DNA of 64,000 nt. Origin: Cephalopachus bancanus. Its lineage: Eukaryota > Chordata > Mammalia > Primates > Tarsiidae. Made by a program: the position numbers and the translations under genes. Position 1 is the stretch's first letter, and the number at the start of each line of letters is the position of its first letter. The notes under the pieces were generated by a model. The model did no database searches. It was not told the origin of the DNA and saw only the letters and a program-made list of their open reading frames with translations. Positions 45,371 through 55,629 of the stretch are shown one piece after another. Location: positions 62,001 to 126,000 of the forward strand of contig JAPVLO010000968.1 in assembly GCA_027257055.1 (NCBI GenBank), in the 5' to 3' direction.

Positions 45371-46574
45371 TCCGAATCTCTTCATTTTCTCCATCTGAAA
45401 CTTCCCTAGAAGTTTCACAAATAAGAGGCTGATTGCCCCATAGGTCACGGAACCAGTCTCCTAGTCCTGATAAAAATCAGTCCCAGTTAAACAGTTGTGT
45501 CTCATTTAGGAGGTGGTGGTGCAGGTAGGAGTAGTGTACCCATTGTAGTCAGGCCTTCACATGGTGCAAACAATCAGATATTTAATTAAGACCAGTTCTA
45601 GGAAAACAACTATTAATGGTTGTAACAAGCTACAAGTCCAATTTTGTCTAAGTCTAAGTGCAACCAGTGAGGAAGGTTCCTTAACATTGGGCTCATGGTG
45701 TCTTTAGATGATGACATGGAAACACTAGTGGCAACGTTGCAATCATGGTTACTTCCTGGAGTACAGCATGGAAGATGTAGAGTTTTGGTAAACATTCTAA
45801 GTGGCCCAAACTGTTGTCACAAATCCTTTAAAGTTATATCTATTGGTTCAGCTTGCAGGGCTTTGGGAAAAGAATAGTTCTAGTCCTTAGTGATGCCAAA
45901 TTTGGAGGGTGGGAGAAAAGTTGGAAACATTAAGTACTAAAAAATGTGTCAGGAGGCAGGATTCATTTTACAGAGAGGTAACAATACCTCAACGAGAATG
46001 AATAGAACTAGATCTGATAACTCACAGGGTGAATAATAGTTTTCCACTGAATATAAGATTTCTCTCTATAATTATTTCCATTTGGATAAAAGATAATCAA
46101 AGTAAGACTATTCTTGTTTACAAGATACATCTAGTCTCATTATGTTTGGCCTGATCATTTATTTGCCTAAGTGCGTCAAAAATGGTAATTGACCCCATAC
46201 ACATTTCTAAGTTTGCTTTATTGAAACTTTTATCAGGAATCTCAGATTAGACTTATAAAGTCCTCTTGAGGAACTCAAGCCAATAGCTTATCATCAGACT
46301 TCACTTGTGGTACCTATAGATTTGAGTGAATTTGTCTGTTTTTGAGATCCTCAAAATATGCTAAGTTTCCTGAAGCCTTCATTACTCATCTGTGAGGCTG
46401 GGAATTCTGTAGTCAAGGTACCAGGCCAATTTTTCCAAGAGGGTTTTGTAAGCATTAGCTCCATAATATCAAACTTAGTTCCTTAAAACGCGAGTCATAT
46501 CTGATTCTGCACGCAAATATGGCAGTCCCGTCAACATAATATAACTAATATTTCCTATTATATCTTGTTACAAG
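45371..46574. other. AT-rich, unclassified; possibly ERV interior
   Basis: No open frame of note. The text has an even, repeat-like quality (for example GCTAAGTTTCCTGAAGCCTTCATTACTCATCTGTGAGG) that I associate with non-coding interiors of LTR elements, but I cannot name it. Confidence 0.3.
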
Positions 46575-46588
46575 GAGAAGAAATTTTT

Positions 46589-46871
46589 TTTTTTTTTGAG
46601 TTGGAGTCTCACTCTGTCGCCTAGACTGGAGTGCAGTGGCCGCTCCCGGCCACCGCAGCCTCAACCTGCTGGGCTCTGGCAATCCTTCCACCTCAGCCTT
46701 CCCAGTAGCCAGAATTACAGGCATGTGCTAGCACGCCTGGCTGATTTTTTGATTTATTGTAGAGATGAGATCTCGCTGCCCAGGCGAGTCTCAAACCCGC
46801 GGGCTCAGGCAATCCACTCGCCTCAGCCTCCCAAAGGCGCGGGATTACAGGCTGAGCCACCGAGCCCGACT
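46589..46871 (-). mobile_element. Alu, young lineage type, antisense
   Basis: Complete dimer with poly-T start. TSD GAGAAGAAATTTTT, exact 14 bp, at 46575-46588 and 46872-46885. CpG-rich and close in sequence to 43369 and 58937. Confidence 0.96.
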
Positions 46872-46885
46872 GAGAAGAAATTTTT

Positions 46886-47794
46886 ATTAAACTTACGCAA
46901 ATGACTATTTTCCATGAAAATAATACTCAAAAAGAGTTTATGAATTCTGAATGGATTAAGTAAAGAGAAAAATATATTTTATTTTTGTTTACAAAAGTAT
47001 AATCTATCAAATTGCTAGAAGTCATAGATGACTTAAGAGCAAAGAAAACAGAACATTAGAGAGCTAACAGTGTTCCAGGCAAAAGAGCCGTAAAAAACAT
47101 AACTATTTTTCATCAGTGCATTCAGTCACATTCGATTAAGTATTGCTCTGCTTGACCTTGGGTTAGTTTTATGAATCCTTCAGCTTCTCTACTAGTTCTG
47201 AAAATCCTCACTCAGGCTGGTGATATAATCTTCACGTTACTTAGACAATGTGATTAGAAAGCTTTACTCCTGAAAGTTGTCACAGCTCTTTCCATGGGTC
47301 TATGAAAAGTCCCTTTTGCTGAATATGAAGCACCTTGACCTAAAACTGATTGCAAAAGCATTCAAGAAAACATAGAGCAAAACAGTAATTATCTGCAGAT
47401 GACAAAAGGCTTACAATGGCCATGGCTAAAGCTCTGATAAGAGTTCACTGTAATGTAGCTGATTTTTAAAAAGTGTATGTCTCTGTAACATACAACATCT
47501 AAAGACAATAACCAGAACCATGACTGATAACATTATACCAGGACATATTCTAGACAGCAAGGACATTGACAGATTTCTAAGAACCTTATACAATTTCTGA
47601 GATATTTATATTAATAACATATACCCATATACGTATAACATAGAGAAAACCATTTGGCAATGCTTCCTCTGCAATTTAAATAAAATATCAAATACATCTA
47701 GTTAGCTTAACATCTCTCGTCACAAGGTGAGAGAACAAATTCTTTGTAATTTTCAGAAACCCTCTTGATCTCAAAGTCAGTTTAAAGTTTAAAA
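46886..47794. other. AT-rich, unclassified, continues the stretch before the Alu
   Basis: No gene or named repeat. Likely the same old element as 45371-46574. Confidence 0.3.
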
Positions 47795-48660
47795 AAGACT
47801 TCATTTAAAAAATTATTTTAGGGTTGTGGGGTTCACATAAGGATTTGGCATATAAGTAAATTGCATGCCGGTGAGGTTCGGGCTATGGTGAGCCCTCCCT
47901 CCCCTGGTAGTGGACATGATACCCGGTGGGTGGTTATGTGCCTCTTATCTCCCCACCTTCCCTCCTTTTGCAGTGCCCACTATTTGCCGTTCTTGCCTTT
48001 GTGCTTGTGTGCCCAATGTTTAGGGCCCACGGAACAAAAAGTGAACATGTGGTGTTCACTCTTTTGTTTCTTTGATGGTTCACTTAGAATGATGGTCTCC
48101 AGTTGCATTCATTGCTGCAAAGGACATGATTTTATTTTTCTTTATGACTGCATAGTATTCCCTTGTGTATATTTACCACATTTTCTTTATACAGTCCACT
48201 TTCAATGGGTTGGTTCTGTGTTTTTGAGATTGTGACTAGTGCTGCAGTAAACATGTGTGTGCAGGTATCTTTTTGGTAGAAAGATTTATGTTCCTCTTGA
48301 GATATTCCCAGAAATGGGGTTGCTGGATTGTATGGTAGTTCGATTTTTGGGTTTTTTGAGAAAATGTCACACTGCTTTCCATAAAGGTTTAACTAGGTTA
48401 CATTCCCACCAAGAGTGTAGAAGCATTCTCTGTTCTCTACAGCCTTGCCAACCCCTGTTGTTTTTTAACATTATTTTTTTTTGAGAAAGCAGCAGTTAAT
48501 TAAGACAAAAAAACTCCCAAGTAGGAGGAGACTTGAAAGAGGGTTGCCCATTTTTTAACTTTTTAATGATAGCCATTCTGACTGGTGCAAGTGGTATCTC
48601 ATTGAAGTTTCAATTTGCATTTATCTGATGCTTAGTGAAGCTGGGCATTTTTTCTTTTGT
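47795..48660 (-). mobile_element. L1, 5'-truncated: ORF2 end and 3'UTR
   Basis: 'ttagggttgtggggttcacataagga' tail, AGTGAACATGTGGTGTTCACTCTTTTG, TGCATTCATTGCTGCAAAGGACATGA and GGTTTAACTAGGTTACATTCCCACC in antisense. No usable frame. It carries its own small insertion at 48474-48550. Confidence 0.9.
48474..48550 (-). mobile_element. Short A-tailed retrocopy inside the L1
   Basis: A 77-bp insertion with a T-run at its left (A-tail on minus strand). Flanked by an exact 9-bp TSD TTTTTTAAC at 48461-48469 and 48551-48559, which restores contiguous L1 text when removed. Its 3' end resembles that of 53806-54110. Confidence 0.7.
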
Positions 48661-49036
48661 TTGTAAGAAAATGTCATATAGAATTTAATTTAGGAAAGTT
48701 GTCAAAAATGTCAAAATGTTTTAGTGCCTGATTAAACAGAAACATCGGTCTTTTTTTTTTTTTTTAAGAAGACTTGGTTTTTTAAATAATCAAAAATATG
48801 ATAAAGACAACATAAAGTACAGGAAACTATTCTGGTAAGACACAGAATCTTTGTGTCCTAACCAGTTTACTCAAAAGATAAAGAAAAGCCTGTTACAATT
48901 TCCTATTAAGAACAGACCAATAATCCAAGAAACTTTATCTTTTTAAGAGAAAGAACACCAAACTCTAGTTTGGAGTTAGCATTGAAATATTATTGACTTT
49001 AAAGCCCATTATTTATTTATTTATTCATTTATTTAT
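48661..49036. other. AT-rich, unclassified
   Basis: T-run at 48751-48765. Continues the unclassified material on the left of the L1. Confidence 0.35.
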
Positions 49037-49039
49037 TTT
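49008..49039. repeat. (TTTA)n, tail of an antisense Alu
   Basis: ATTT/TTTA repeats directly preceding GAGTTGGGGGTCTCACTC. Confidence 0.85.
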
Positions 49040-49172
49040 GAGTTGGGGGTCTCACTCTGTCGCCCAGGTTGGAGTGCAGTGGCACACTCACCACTACCTC
49101 AGCGTCGACCTGCTGGGCTCCTGCGATCCTTCTGCCTCAACCTTCCAAGTAAGTTACCATGCCTAGCTAGTT
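49040..49172 (-). mobile_element. Alu, antisense, right arm only
   Basis: GAGTTGGGGGTCTCACTCTGTCGCCC through CTTCTGCCTCAACCTTCCAAGTAAGTTACCATGCC. It stops at the linker; the left arm is missing. Confidence 0.88.
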
Positions 49173-49208
49173 AAAACTCATTTTAAAACCTTATCATAAT
49201 TCCATTCA

Positions 49209-49503
49209 GCCGGGCTCAGTGGCTCAGCCTGTAAACAGGCACCTTTGGGAGGCTGAGGTGAGTGGATTGCCTGAGCCCACGGGTTCGAGACCCGCCTGGG
49301 CAACTTGGCAAGACCTCATCTCTACAATAAATCAAAAAATGAGCCGGGCGTTACCACGCCTGTAGTTCCAGCTACTTGGAAGGCTGAGGTGGAAGAATTG
49401 CCGGAGCCCAGCAGGTCAAGGCTGCAGTGGCCAGGAGCAACCACTGCACTCCAGTCTGGGTGACAGAGTGAGACTCCAACTCAAAATAATAATAATAATA
49501 ATA
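49209..49503 (+). mobile_element. Alu, young lineage type, (AAT)n tail
   Basis: Full dimer; the right arm has lost a few bases (GGGCGTTACCACGCC). Exact 13-bp TSD ATAATTCCATTCA at 49196-49208 and 49504-49516; the tail has expanded to AAT repeats. Confidence 0.95.
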
Positions 49504-49584
49504 ATAATTCCATTCAATCTTAGCCAGCTTGACTTATGAGTTGAACTGTGAGCTAAATGGACAAAAGAGATCACGAAGAGAAAA

Positions 49585-49680
49585 CACAGGTTTTTACTCA
49601 TGTATATACACCAGAGTCACAGAAAAAATGAAAAAAACTGTGATTCAAGAGGGTAGCCAGAATTTGGGGCTTGTCAGTCC
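49585..49680. mobile_element. Fragment homologous to 44300-44390
   Basis: 'tttttactcatgtatata', GAGTCACAGAAAA, 'agagggtagccagaatttggggctt' match the interior of the LTR A/B element in order. The family is unnamed. Confidence 0.45.
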
Positions 49681-49697
49681 AAGTTCTCTAGAGAAAT

Positions 49698-49699
<2 letters not shown>

Positions 49700-49748
<49 letters not shown>
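49700..49748. repeat. (CA)n microsatellite
   Basis: Uninterrupted CA run of about 49 bp. Confidence 0.98.
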
Positions 49749-49750
<2 letters not shown>

Positions 49751-49774
49751 TGGAAATTAAGGTGCAAAACATAG

Positions 49775-49938
49775 GTGTCTCTGCTTATGGGCTGTTTGAC
49801 CTTGGGTAAATGACTTAGCCTCTTTAAGTCTTAGTTTCCTTATCTGTAAAATGCAAAAAACAAACAAACAAACAAAAAAAACACAGAATTGTTGTAAAGA
49901 TGGAATAAAGATCATTCACTTAAAGCTCTTAGTTTAGT
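49775..49938 (+). mobile_element. MIR
   Basis: GGGCTGTTTGACCTTGGGTAAATGACTTAGCCTC and TTAGTTTCCTTATCTGTAAAATG are the core, followed by an A/C-rich insertion and 'gaattgttgtaaagatggaata'. Confidence 0.85.
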
Positions 49939-50598
49939 TTTTGGCTTCTGATGAACTTATTCTTATCTAAGTCCTTTGATTTTTGCCTCCTGGAATTGAA
50001 GTTGAAAGAGGAGGTACACATAGAAATCAATCATCATCATCATTAATTAGCCATTAGTAATTGTAATAATGTTACAAAAAATTCCTCACGGATGCCAACA
50101 TCAGCATTTATGCCTCCTCCTGCCCCAAAACCCCTCCTGCCTAAAACACCCTCTTTCACAGAAAACCAAGACACAAACAACCAACCAAACCAGCAAAAAC
50201 CATATGTTTGCCACAGGTGAAGCTAAAACAGTTGGCAGGTCTCTTTCAGGTGACTTGACATGTTGGGGACAAGGAGCAGTGGCTGGGAGTGTTCTCTGGC
50301 GTTGGACAGCCCTAGATCTAAGGCCTAGCTCCCCTGTTATATAACCTGAATGACTTTCTTAACCCTCCATACCTAATTCATTTATACATTCTAAATTCAT
50401 TATCTCCTGAATATGTTGCCAGTCTATCCATCTCTCTCCATCTCCACTCTCCTCCAATATTCCGGTCTACCACCATCTCTTGTCTGAACCGCAGGAGTCT
50501 TAACTGGTCTTCCTTTCACTCTTACGTTTTGTATTCCCAAAGATAATGGGATTATCTTTGGCTGGGAGTGATAGAAAATCCAAAATAATGTGGCTTAA
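49939..50598. other. No recognisable feature
   Basis: No exon or named repeat. About 50550-50650 has faint old-repeat quality. Confidence 0.35.
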
Positions 50599-50639
50599 GC
50601 ACAACTTAGAGTTTTTTTCTCATATAAAAATCGAGGCAG

Positions 50640-51385
50640 CCCACTGAGAATCCATTAGATTGTCTGAAATTCAAAAGACTGACAATACCAGCTATTGGTG
50701 AGGATGTGGGGCAAATGGCACGCTCATTCCCTGCTTAAGGGGATATAAGACTCTACAGCCACTTTGAAAACCTGGCTGCTTCCCATACTGTGAAACACAC
50801 ACCTACCATCCGACCCAGCCCTTCCACTTCCAGGTGTTTTCCCAGAGAAATTAAACATATGTCGACACAGAGGCTATACACAGTGTTTGCATTTATGTTC
50901 ATAATAGCCAAAACAATAAAAAAAACCCCAAATATCCAAAATGCCCATCAATTGGTGAATAGATTAAATAAATTGTGGTATATCCATACACTAGAATACA
51001 ACTGGCAATAAGAATGAATGAACCATTGATAGAACAACATGGATGACTCCCAAAATAATTATGCTGAATGAGAGAAGATCGACACAAAAAGCACATACCA
51101 TATGATCACATTTTCACTAAGTTCTAGAAAATGAAACGTAGTCTGAGATAAAGCAGATTGGTGATTGTTTTGTGCTGGGAGTAGGGTGGGGCTGGATTGC
51201 AAAGGGGCATGGAGAACTTTCTGGAGTGATAGAAACGTTCTGAACCTTGGTTGTGTTGGCAGTTGCATGGATGTATAAAACTGTCAGAACACACCAACCT
51301 GTGCACTTAAAATGGATGCGGGGGGGTGGGGGTTGTGCATAAAAAGTGTATATAAATCATAGCTCAATAAACTAAAACTCCAAAG
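50640..51385 (+). mobile_element. Old L1 (L1M-like), ORF2 end and 3'UTR
   Basis: TATTGGTGAGGATGTGGGGCAAATGG, ATAATAGCCAAAACAATAAA, CATGGATGACTCCCAAAATAAT, 'gtgcacttaaaatggatgc' and the terminal 'aatcatagctcaataaacta'. Confidence 0.88.
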
Positions 51386-51660
51386 GAGCGATCCAGGATG
51401 GGCAAAGCACTCCTCAGTGTCAAGAATCCAGATCCCATTCTTGTGTCTCAGCACAGCAAAAGGCTTGGTCCTCATGGCTCAAGATGGCAGAGACTGGTTT
51501 TCCAGCTGCAGGATGGGGGAGGGGACAGAGACCCCAAAGAGCAGCTGCGGCATTCCTTTTAAGAGAGGGCGGTGGAAGCTCCTCCCTCTGGACAGGTCTG
51601 CTTCCCTGCCATTGGCCATAAGCTTCCTCTTAGTTGCAAAGGAGCCTGAGAAACGTAGTC
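51386..51660. other. No recognisable feature
   Basis: Short purine-rich stretch around 51505-51545. No exon recognised. Confidence 0.4.
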
Positions 51661-51950
51661 TTTCTTGAGACAGGCTCTCATTCTGTCACTCAAGCTGGAG
51701 GACAGTGATAAGATCATGGCTTCCTGGGCCCTGGTGGTCCTTCCGCCTCAGCCTCCCAAGTAGCTGGAACTACAAGTGCACACCACCACAAGCAGTTAGT
51801 TGTTTTTTGTGTTTTGTTTTGCTTTTTGGTGGAGATGAGGTCTTGCCATGCTGTGCAGGTTGGTCTCTAAATCCTGGGCTCAAGCAGTTCTCCTGCCTCA
51901 GCCTCCCAAAGTGCTGGGATTACAAGCATGAGCAGCCACACTTGGCCTGG
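51661..51950 (-). mobile_element. Alu, old (AluJ-like), antisense
   Basis: CTTGAGACAGGCTCTCATTCTGTCACTC, GCCTCAGCCTCCCAAGTAGCTGGAACTACAAG and GCCTCCCAAAGTGCTGGGATTACAAGC. No young-lineage blocks. Confidence 0.92.
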
Positions 51951-52040
51951 AGTTTTTATTCTGGATAGCCTAGTGTTCAGCGGGCAAATTTCATGACGCA
52001 GTAGAGGGGGAAAACAGACACTGAGGGATAATTAGTAGAT
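51951..52040. other. Short unclassified gap
   Basis: Nothing recognised between the Alu and the L2. Confidence 0.4.
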
Positions 52041-52044
52041 GCCT

Positions 52045-52612
52045 TTTTTTGACACCGCCACTTGTCTCTTATTTCCAAAATGTGCATCTGATCACATTGC
52101 CCTCTTTGCGCAAAGCTCTTCTGTGGCTTTTCACTGATCTCAGAATACAGTCCAGACAAGCTCATGGCCACAGCCTCCAAGGCCTGCCTGCCTGGCCCCT
52201 GCCTGCCTCGCCCCTTACTTTGTCTGTTATGGAACCCCAGCAAGCATGTGCTGCCTTTTGCTGCTCTGCCACCGTTGGGATTTCTTTGCAGCTTCCCCCT
52301 GCCTGGAACCCTCCCCCTCCCTCTTCACCTGGTAACCGTTTGATCTCTGTTGACCCTGACTCTTCAGCTTGGGTCAGACCTGCTTTTTGTTTTGCCTTAC
52401 CTTTCCCGTGTAGGACTCCTCCCAGTTGATCTTTTTACATTTGTGTGGCAGTTGGATTGATGTCTTTTTCACGCACTGGACTGTAAGCCCCTATGTGTTC
52501 ACCTTTGTATTCTGATGTCTAACTCAGTTCCTACAAGGCAGAAAGAGTTCAATGCATGCTTGTGGAGTGAGTGCGTGAATGAATGAATGCACGATACATA
52601 GTACGCTATTAA
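52045..52612 (+). mobile_element. L2 LINE, 3' end, well preserved
   Basis: GCATCTGATCACATTGCC, CAAAGCTCTTCTGTGGCTTTTCACTGA, AATACAGTCCAGACAAGCTCATGGCC, GGACTGTAAGCCCC and GAATGAATGAATG follow the L2 3' end for about 560 bp, the longest L2 here. Confidence 0.85.
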
Positions 52613-52807
52613 TTGAACTGAGGCTACTGGGGGCAGTTTTGGAGTCCATCGAGCTCTGGCTGCAAAACAGCTCTCTCACTAATTATCTTTGTTAGAAGTC
52701 AGTTGTGAAAGACTTAATGCTATTGTATCTGTTTGATCTGTACTGCCACCCCAAATGTTAATTTAAGCCACGTCTACATCTTGAGCTAAGTCCTTCCTAT
52801 AAATATA

Positions 52808-53274
52808 AGGGAGAACCCCCAAACAGAATTCATTTATTTAAAAATTGTCTTTATTCTTACATGTTTAAACTTCAGTCACTTTCAAAGTACTCTCTGTTGG
52901 ATGTGATACACCTGTCATGATGCCTTCTCCACTGCTCAAACAGTTTTTGAACTCTTCAATTTTGATGCCTTTTAGTGCTTCTGCAGTCCCCCCCGCCCCC
53001 ATCTTTCATGTGGGTGAAACCTTTCCCTTCGAGGACTTTTTCATCCAGGGGGAAAAAAAGTCACTTGGGGGTGAGGTCAGATAAATAGGGAGGGTGCGGA
53101 ATGGGGGACTAGGCCATTTCAGGTCAGAAACTGTTGAACACTCAGTGCAGTGTGGGCAAGTGTGTTGCTGTGGTGGAAGAACCAGTCACCTGTTTGCCAT
53201 AACTCAGGATGTTTCTTCCACAAATCGTGACGCATAACAACTCTAGCTGGTACACTGATGTGGCTGGGTTCCTA
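52808..53274 (-). mobile_element. Mariner, internally deleted, 3' part
   Basis: On the minus strand 'cactttttcatcc'-side text encodes the C-terminal end of mariner transposase, degenerate. The outer end AAGGGAGAACCCCCAAA is next to TA (52806-52807). It is cut at 53288 by an L1 and resumes at 53638. It shares order and internal deletion with 805-1367. Confidence 0.8.
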
Positions 53275-53637
53275 GAAAACTTACCTAGATGATTAGTGAG
53301 GTTGAACATTTCTTCATGTGTCTGTCTTCTTTTGAGAAGTGTCTGTTCATATCTTTTGCCCGCTTTGTAATGTAATGAGTATCTCATGTTCTCACTCATA
53401 AGTGGACCTTGAACATCTATCGTAATACTATAAGTAAAGGATTGACCGTGGTGGGAATCTATCGGGGGGACAGGGAGGACAAGGGTGGTGGGATTAATGG
53501 CACTCGATATCTGTCTGGGGACGGGGGGATACCCCTTATCAACAAGGGTGGCTGAACGATGCATATTTGTACACCTAACCCTTAACTGTACCCCAAAATT
53601 TTAAAATAAAAAATATGTTAAAAAAAAACTTGCCTAG
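53275..53637 (+). mobile_element. L1, twin-primed (5' inverted) insertion
   Basis: 53289-53377 is antisense L1 ORF2 text (TTAGTGAGGTTGAACATTTCTTCATGTG). From about 53379 it is sense 3'UTR ending TTTTAAAATAAAAAATATG and A-rich tail. The flanks GAAAACTTACCTAG (53275-53288) and AAAAACTTGCCTAG (53624-53637) are a near-exact TSD. The inverted head is the product expected of twin priming. Confidence 0.92.
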
Positions 53638-53709
53638 CAGGTGAAGCCTGGACTACAAGGGGCCAGCCCTCCAAAAGACAATTCCATTTTGGGGGGGAAT
53701 ACCCCTCGT
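53638..53709 (-). mobile_element. Mariner, 5' end
   Basis: CAGGTGAAGCCTGGACTACAAGGGGCC continues the mariner interrupted by the L1. The terminus GGGGGGGAATACCCCTCG abuts TA (53710-53711). Confidence 0.8.
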
Positions 53710-53711
53710 AT

Positions 53712-53805
53712 TGTCTGCTTGGGTGGCATAGTAAGGGGCGGTGGGAGTGTAATATGAAATGAGTAAAGTGTGTAGAAATCAAAGTTCCTGTACAGTTCTT
53801 TTCTG
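53712..53805. other. Short unclassified gap
   Basis: No feature recognised. Confidence 0.4.
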
Positions 53806-54110
53806 TTTTTTTTTGAAAGCAGGGTTTATTGAGACAGAAAAGCTATGTGGAGCAGGAGGGGAACCCTAATCCCTGTTTCTTTGTGTGGGAGACTTGATAC
53901 TTAGGGCAGGAACAGAAATGGGTACAGCAGGCTCAGGGGAGAGAGGCCACACATCCATGTGGCTACTTGGTTCATTAATGGGAAGGGGAGGCTCTATTCA
54001 TCTGCTTGAGGAGACAAATCATTCTCAAGCACATGATTTATTTAGGATGCAAATACAGCATGGTCTATTTAAGTGGGAGCTTCGATGGGTAATCATAGGA
54101 TATTACTAGA
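53806..54110 (-). mobile_element. Possible A-tailed retrocopy of an unidentified transcript
   Basis: On the minus strand AATAAA (53830-53825) is followed by CCCTGCTTTC and an A-run (53814-53806). The 3' end resembles the insertion at 48474-48550. The left end and TSD are not defined, and the body has no coding signature. Could be an mRNA 3'UTR or an LTR-initiated transcript copied by L1. Confidence 0.4.
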
Positions 54111-54590
54111 CTCAAAAAACTAGGTTCTCCATAGTGTGACTCCGGCTAGCCAACTATTCAGTAAGTAAAAGTGAAAAATCGTTTTCTTTATATTTTCTTA
54201 CTCAGTTCCCGTGATTTACAAATTTTGCCACGTGAATCCTGTTAGGAAGTTTTCTTATAATTTCAAGATGGAAATGCTCTGTTCCATCTTGCATAAGCCT
54301 CAAAATATAGTCAAAGAAATAACTAAATGACCGGAGACATAAACAGGGGAGAGGCAGGTGCAACCCCAGGAGAATGTGGCGTGAGTTTCTGGGCACCGAT
54401 GTGCCTGGATGCTCCTCCTTCCTGCGGGGGCTGCAAGAGCTGCCTTGGGCCCAGTGTGTGCCAACATGGCTCGTTGCATATCATCTGCACCATTTTGCCA
54501 GATAGATTCTCTTCTTCAAACTTAAATTTATTATAACAAAGAAATCCAAATTAATTTTTTAAATGTACACTGACTGCTAAGTCAGGTCAA
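54111..54590. other. No recognisable feature
   Basis: No exon or named repeat. Confidence 0.4.
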
Positions 54591-54592
54591 GG

Positions 54593-54685
54593 ACTTTTCT
54601 GTGTTTTCCTCTGCTGTTTCCACTGGTGCCTAATACAGCACTTGGTAGGAGCTTAAGGAACGTTGTTTGAATAAATAAATGTCAT
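54593..54685 (+). mobile_element. L2 3' end fragment
   Basis: 'ggtgcctaatacagcacttggtaggagctta' and GTTTGAATAAATAAATG match the L2 terminus. Confidence 0.65.
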
Positions 54686-54874
54686 TATTTTTCTAAGGTG
54701 CGACGTAACTACACAGCTCCTACAAACAGTTGAAAGTGTCTGTCTGCTTCCTGTGCGGAACCCTCTTGCATGCTGCCAGCTATATACCTGCACACCACAC
54801 TTTTCTAAGCCGCAGAGTGATTATCCTTGCAGGAATGATAGCATCACTTTCTTCTTGCTGTTCTCACACATAGA

Positions 54875-54980
54875 CACCCCATTCCTTAACAGTTTTGCCC
54901 ACCTCAGTGTCCCCAGTGCCTGGCACCATGTGGCACATTCCAGGTAAACAACAAACATCTGGAAATGAATGAATGGTGTG
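54875..54980 (+). mobile_element. L2 3' end fragment
   Basis: 'cagtgtccccagtgcctggcacc', 'acaacaaacatctggaaatgaatgaatg'. Short terminal piece. Confidence 0.65.
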
Positions 54981-54992
54981 CCTCGTTCAACC

Positions 54993-55165
54993 TCTACAGC
55001 TACCCTGACAGGCAAATTCCTTTCTCCATATCATGCAGGTAAAGAAGAAAATAAAGCATGGAGGAGTTAAGTAACTCATCTAAGGTTGCAGAGCTTGTCG
55101 TGGAGAGTGTCAGGGTGTAAACCCAGGCTGCCTAACTCAGGAGCCCTCCTTTCAAAATATTATAT
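54993..55165 (-). mobile_element. MIR
   Basis: GGAGGAGTTAAGTAACTCATCTAAGGTTGCAGAGCTTG and GTGTAAACCCAGGCTGCCTAAC are the antisense MIR core. Confidence 0.82.
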
Positions 55166-55269
55166 TCTCTGACTTGGTATTCCCTGTTCCAGCCTGAGTG
55201 ACTGAGCATGTCGTGTTAGTTAGACCAATTACAAAGCATCCACTTTCGCAGCATGATCAGAATGCATGG

Positions 55270-55625
55270 TGTTTGCTCGGATCTGAATGTGGATGTTGCC
55301 CCAAAACACACACGTTTAAACTTAACCTCCAAGACAACAAGAAGGGACCTTTCAGAGGGGATTAAGTCATGCGACCTCCACCCACAGTAACAGGACTAGT
55401 ACCCCCGTCAAAGGGCTTGAGGGGTCTGTCTGCCCCGCCCTCCGGCCTTTTCTGCCATGTGATGACGCAGCAAAAGGTGCCGTCCGGGAAGCAGAGGGCA
55501 CGATTTCGCCACCACACCGAACCTGCTGGCACCTCAGTCTTGGACTTCCCAGTCTCCAGAACTGTGAGCAATAAATTTGCGTTCTCGGTAAATGACCTGG
55601 CCAGAGTAACCTGCCACAGCAGCCA
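55270..55625 (+). mobile_element. MaLR-type LTR, plus strand
   Basis: 'gatctgaatgtggatgttgcccc', 'tttcagaggggattaagtcatg', CTTGGACTTCCCAGTCTCCAGAACTGTGAGCAATAAATTTGCG. Same LTR type as the one at 18882-20404. It contains a CpG-rich 60-bp stretch. Confidence 0.75.
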
Positions 55626-55629
55626 GATG

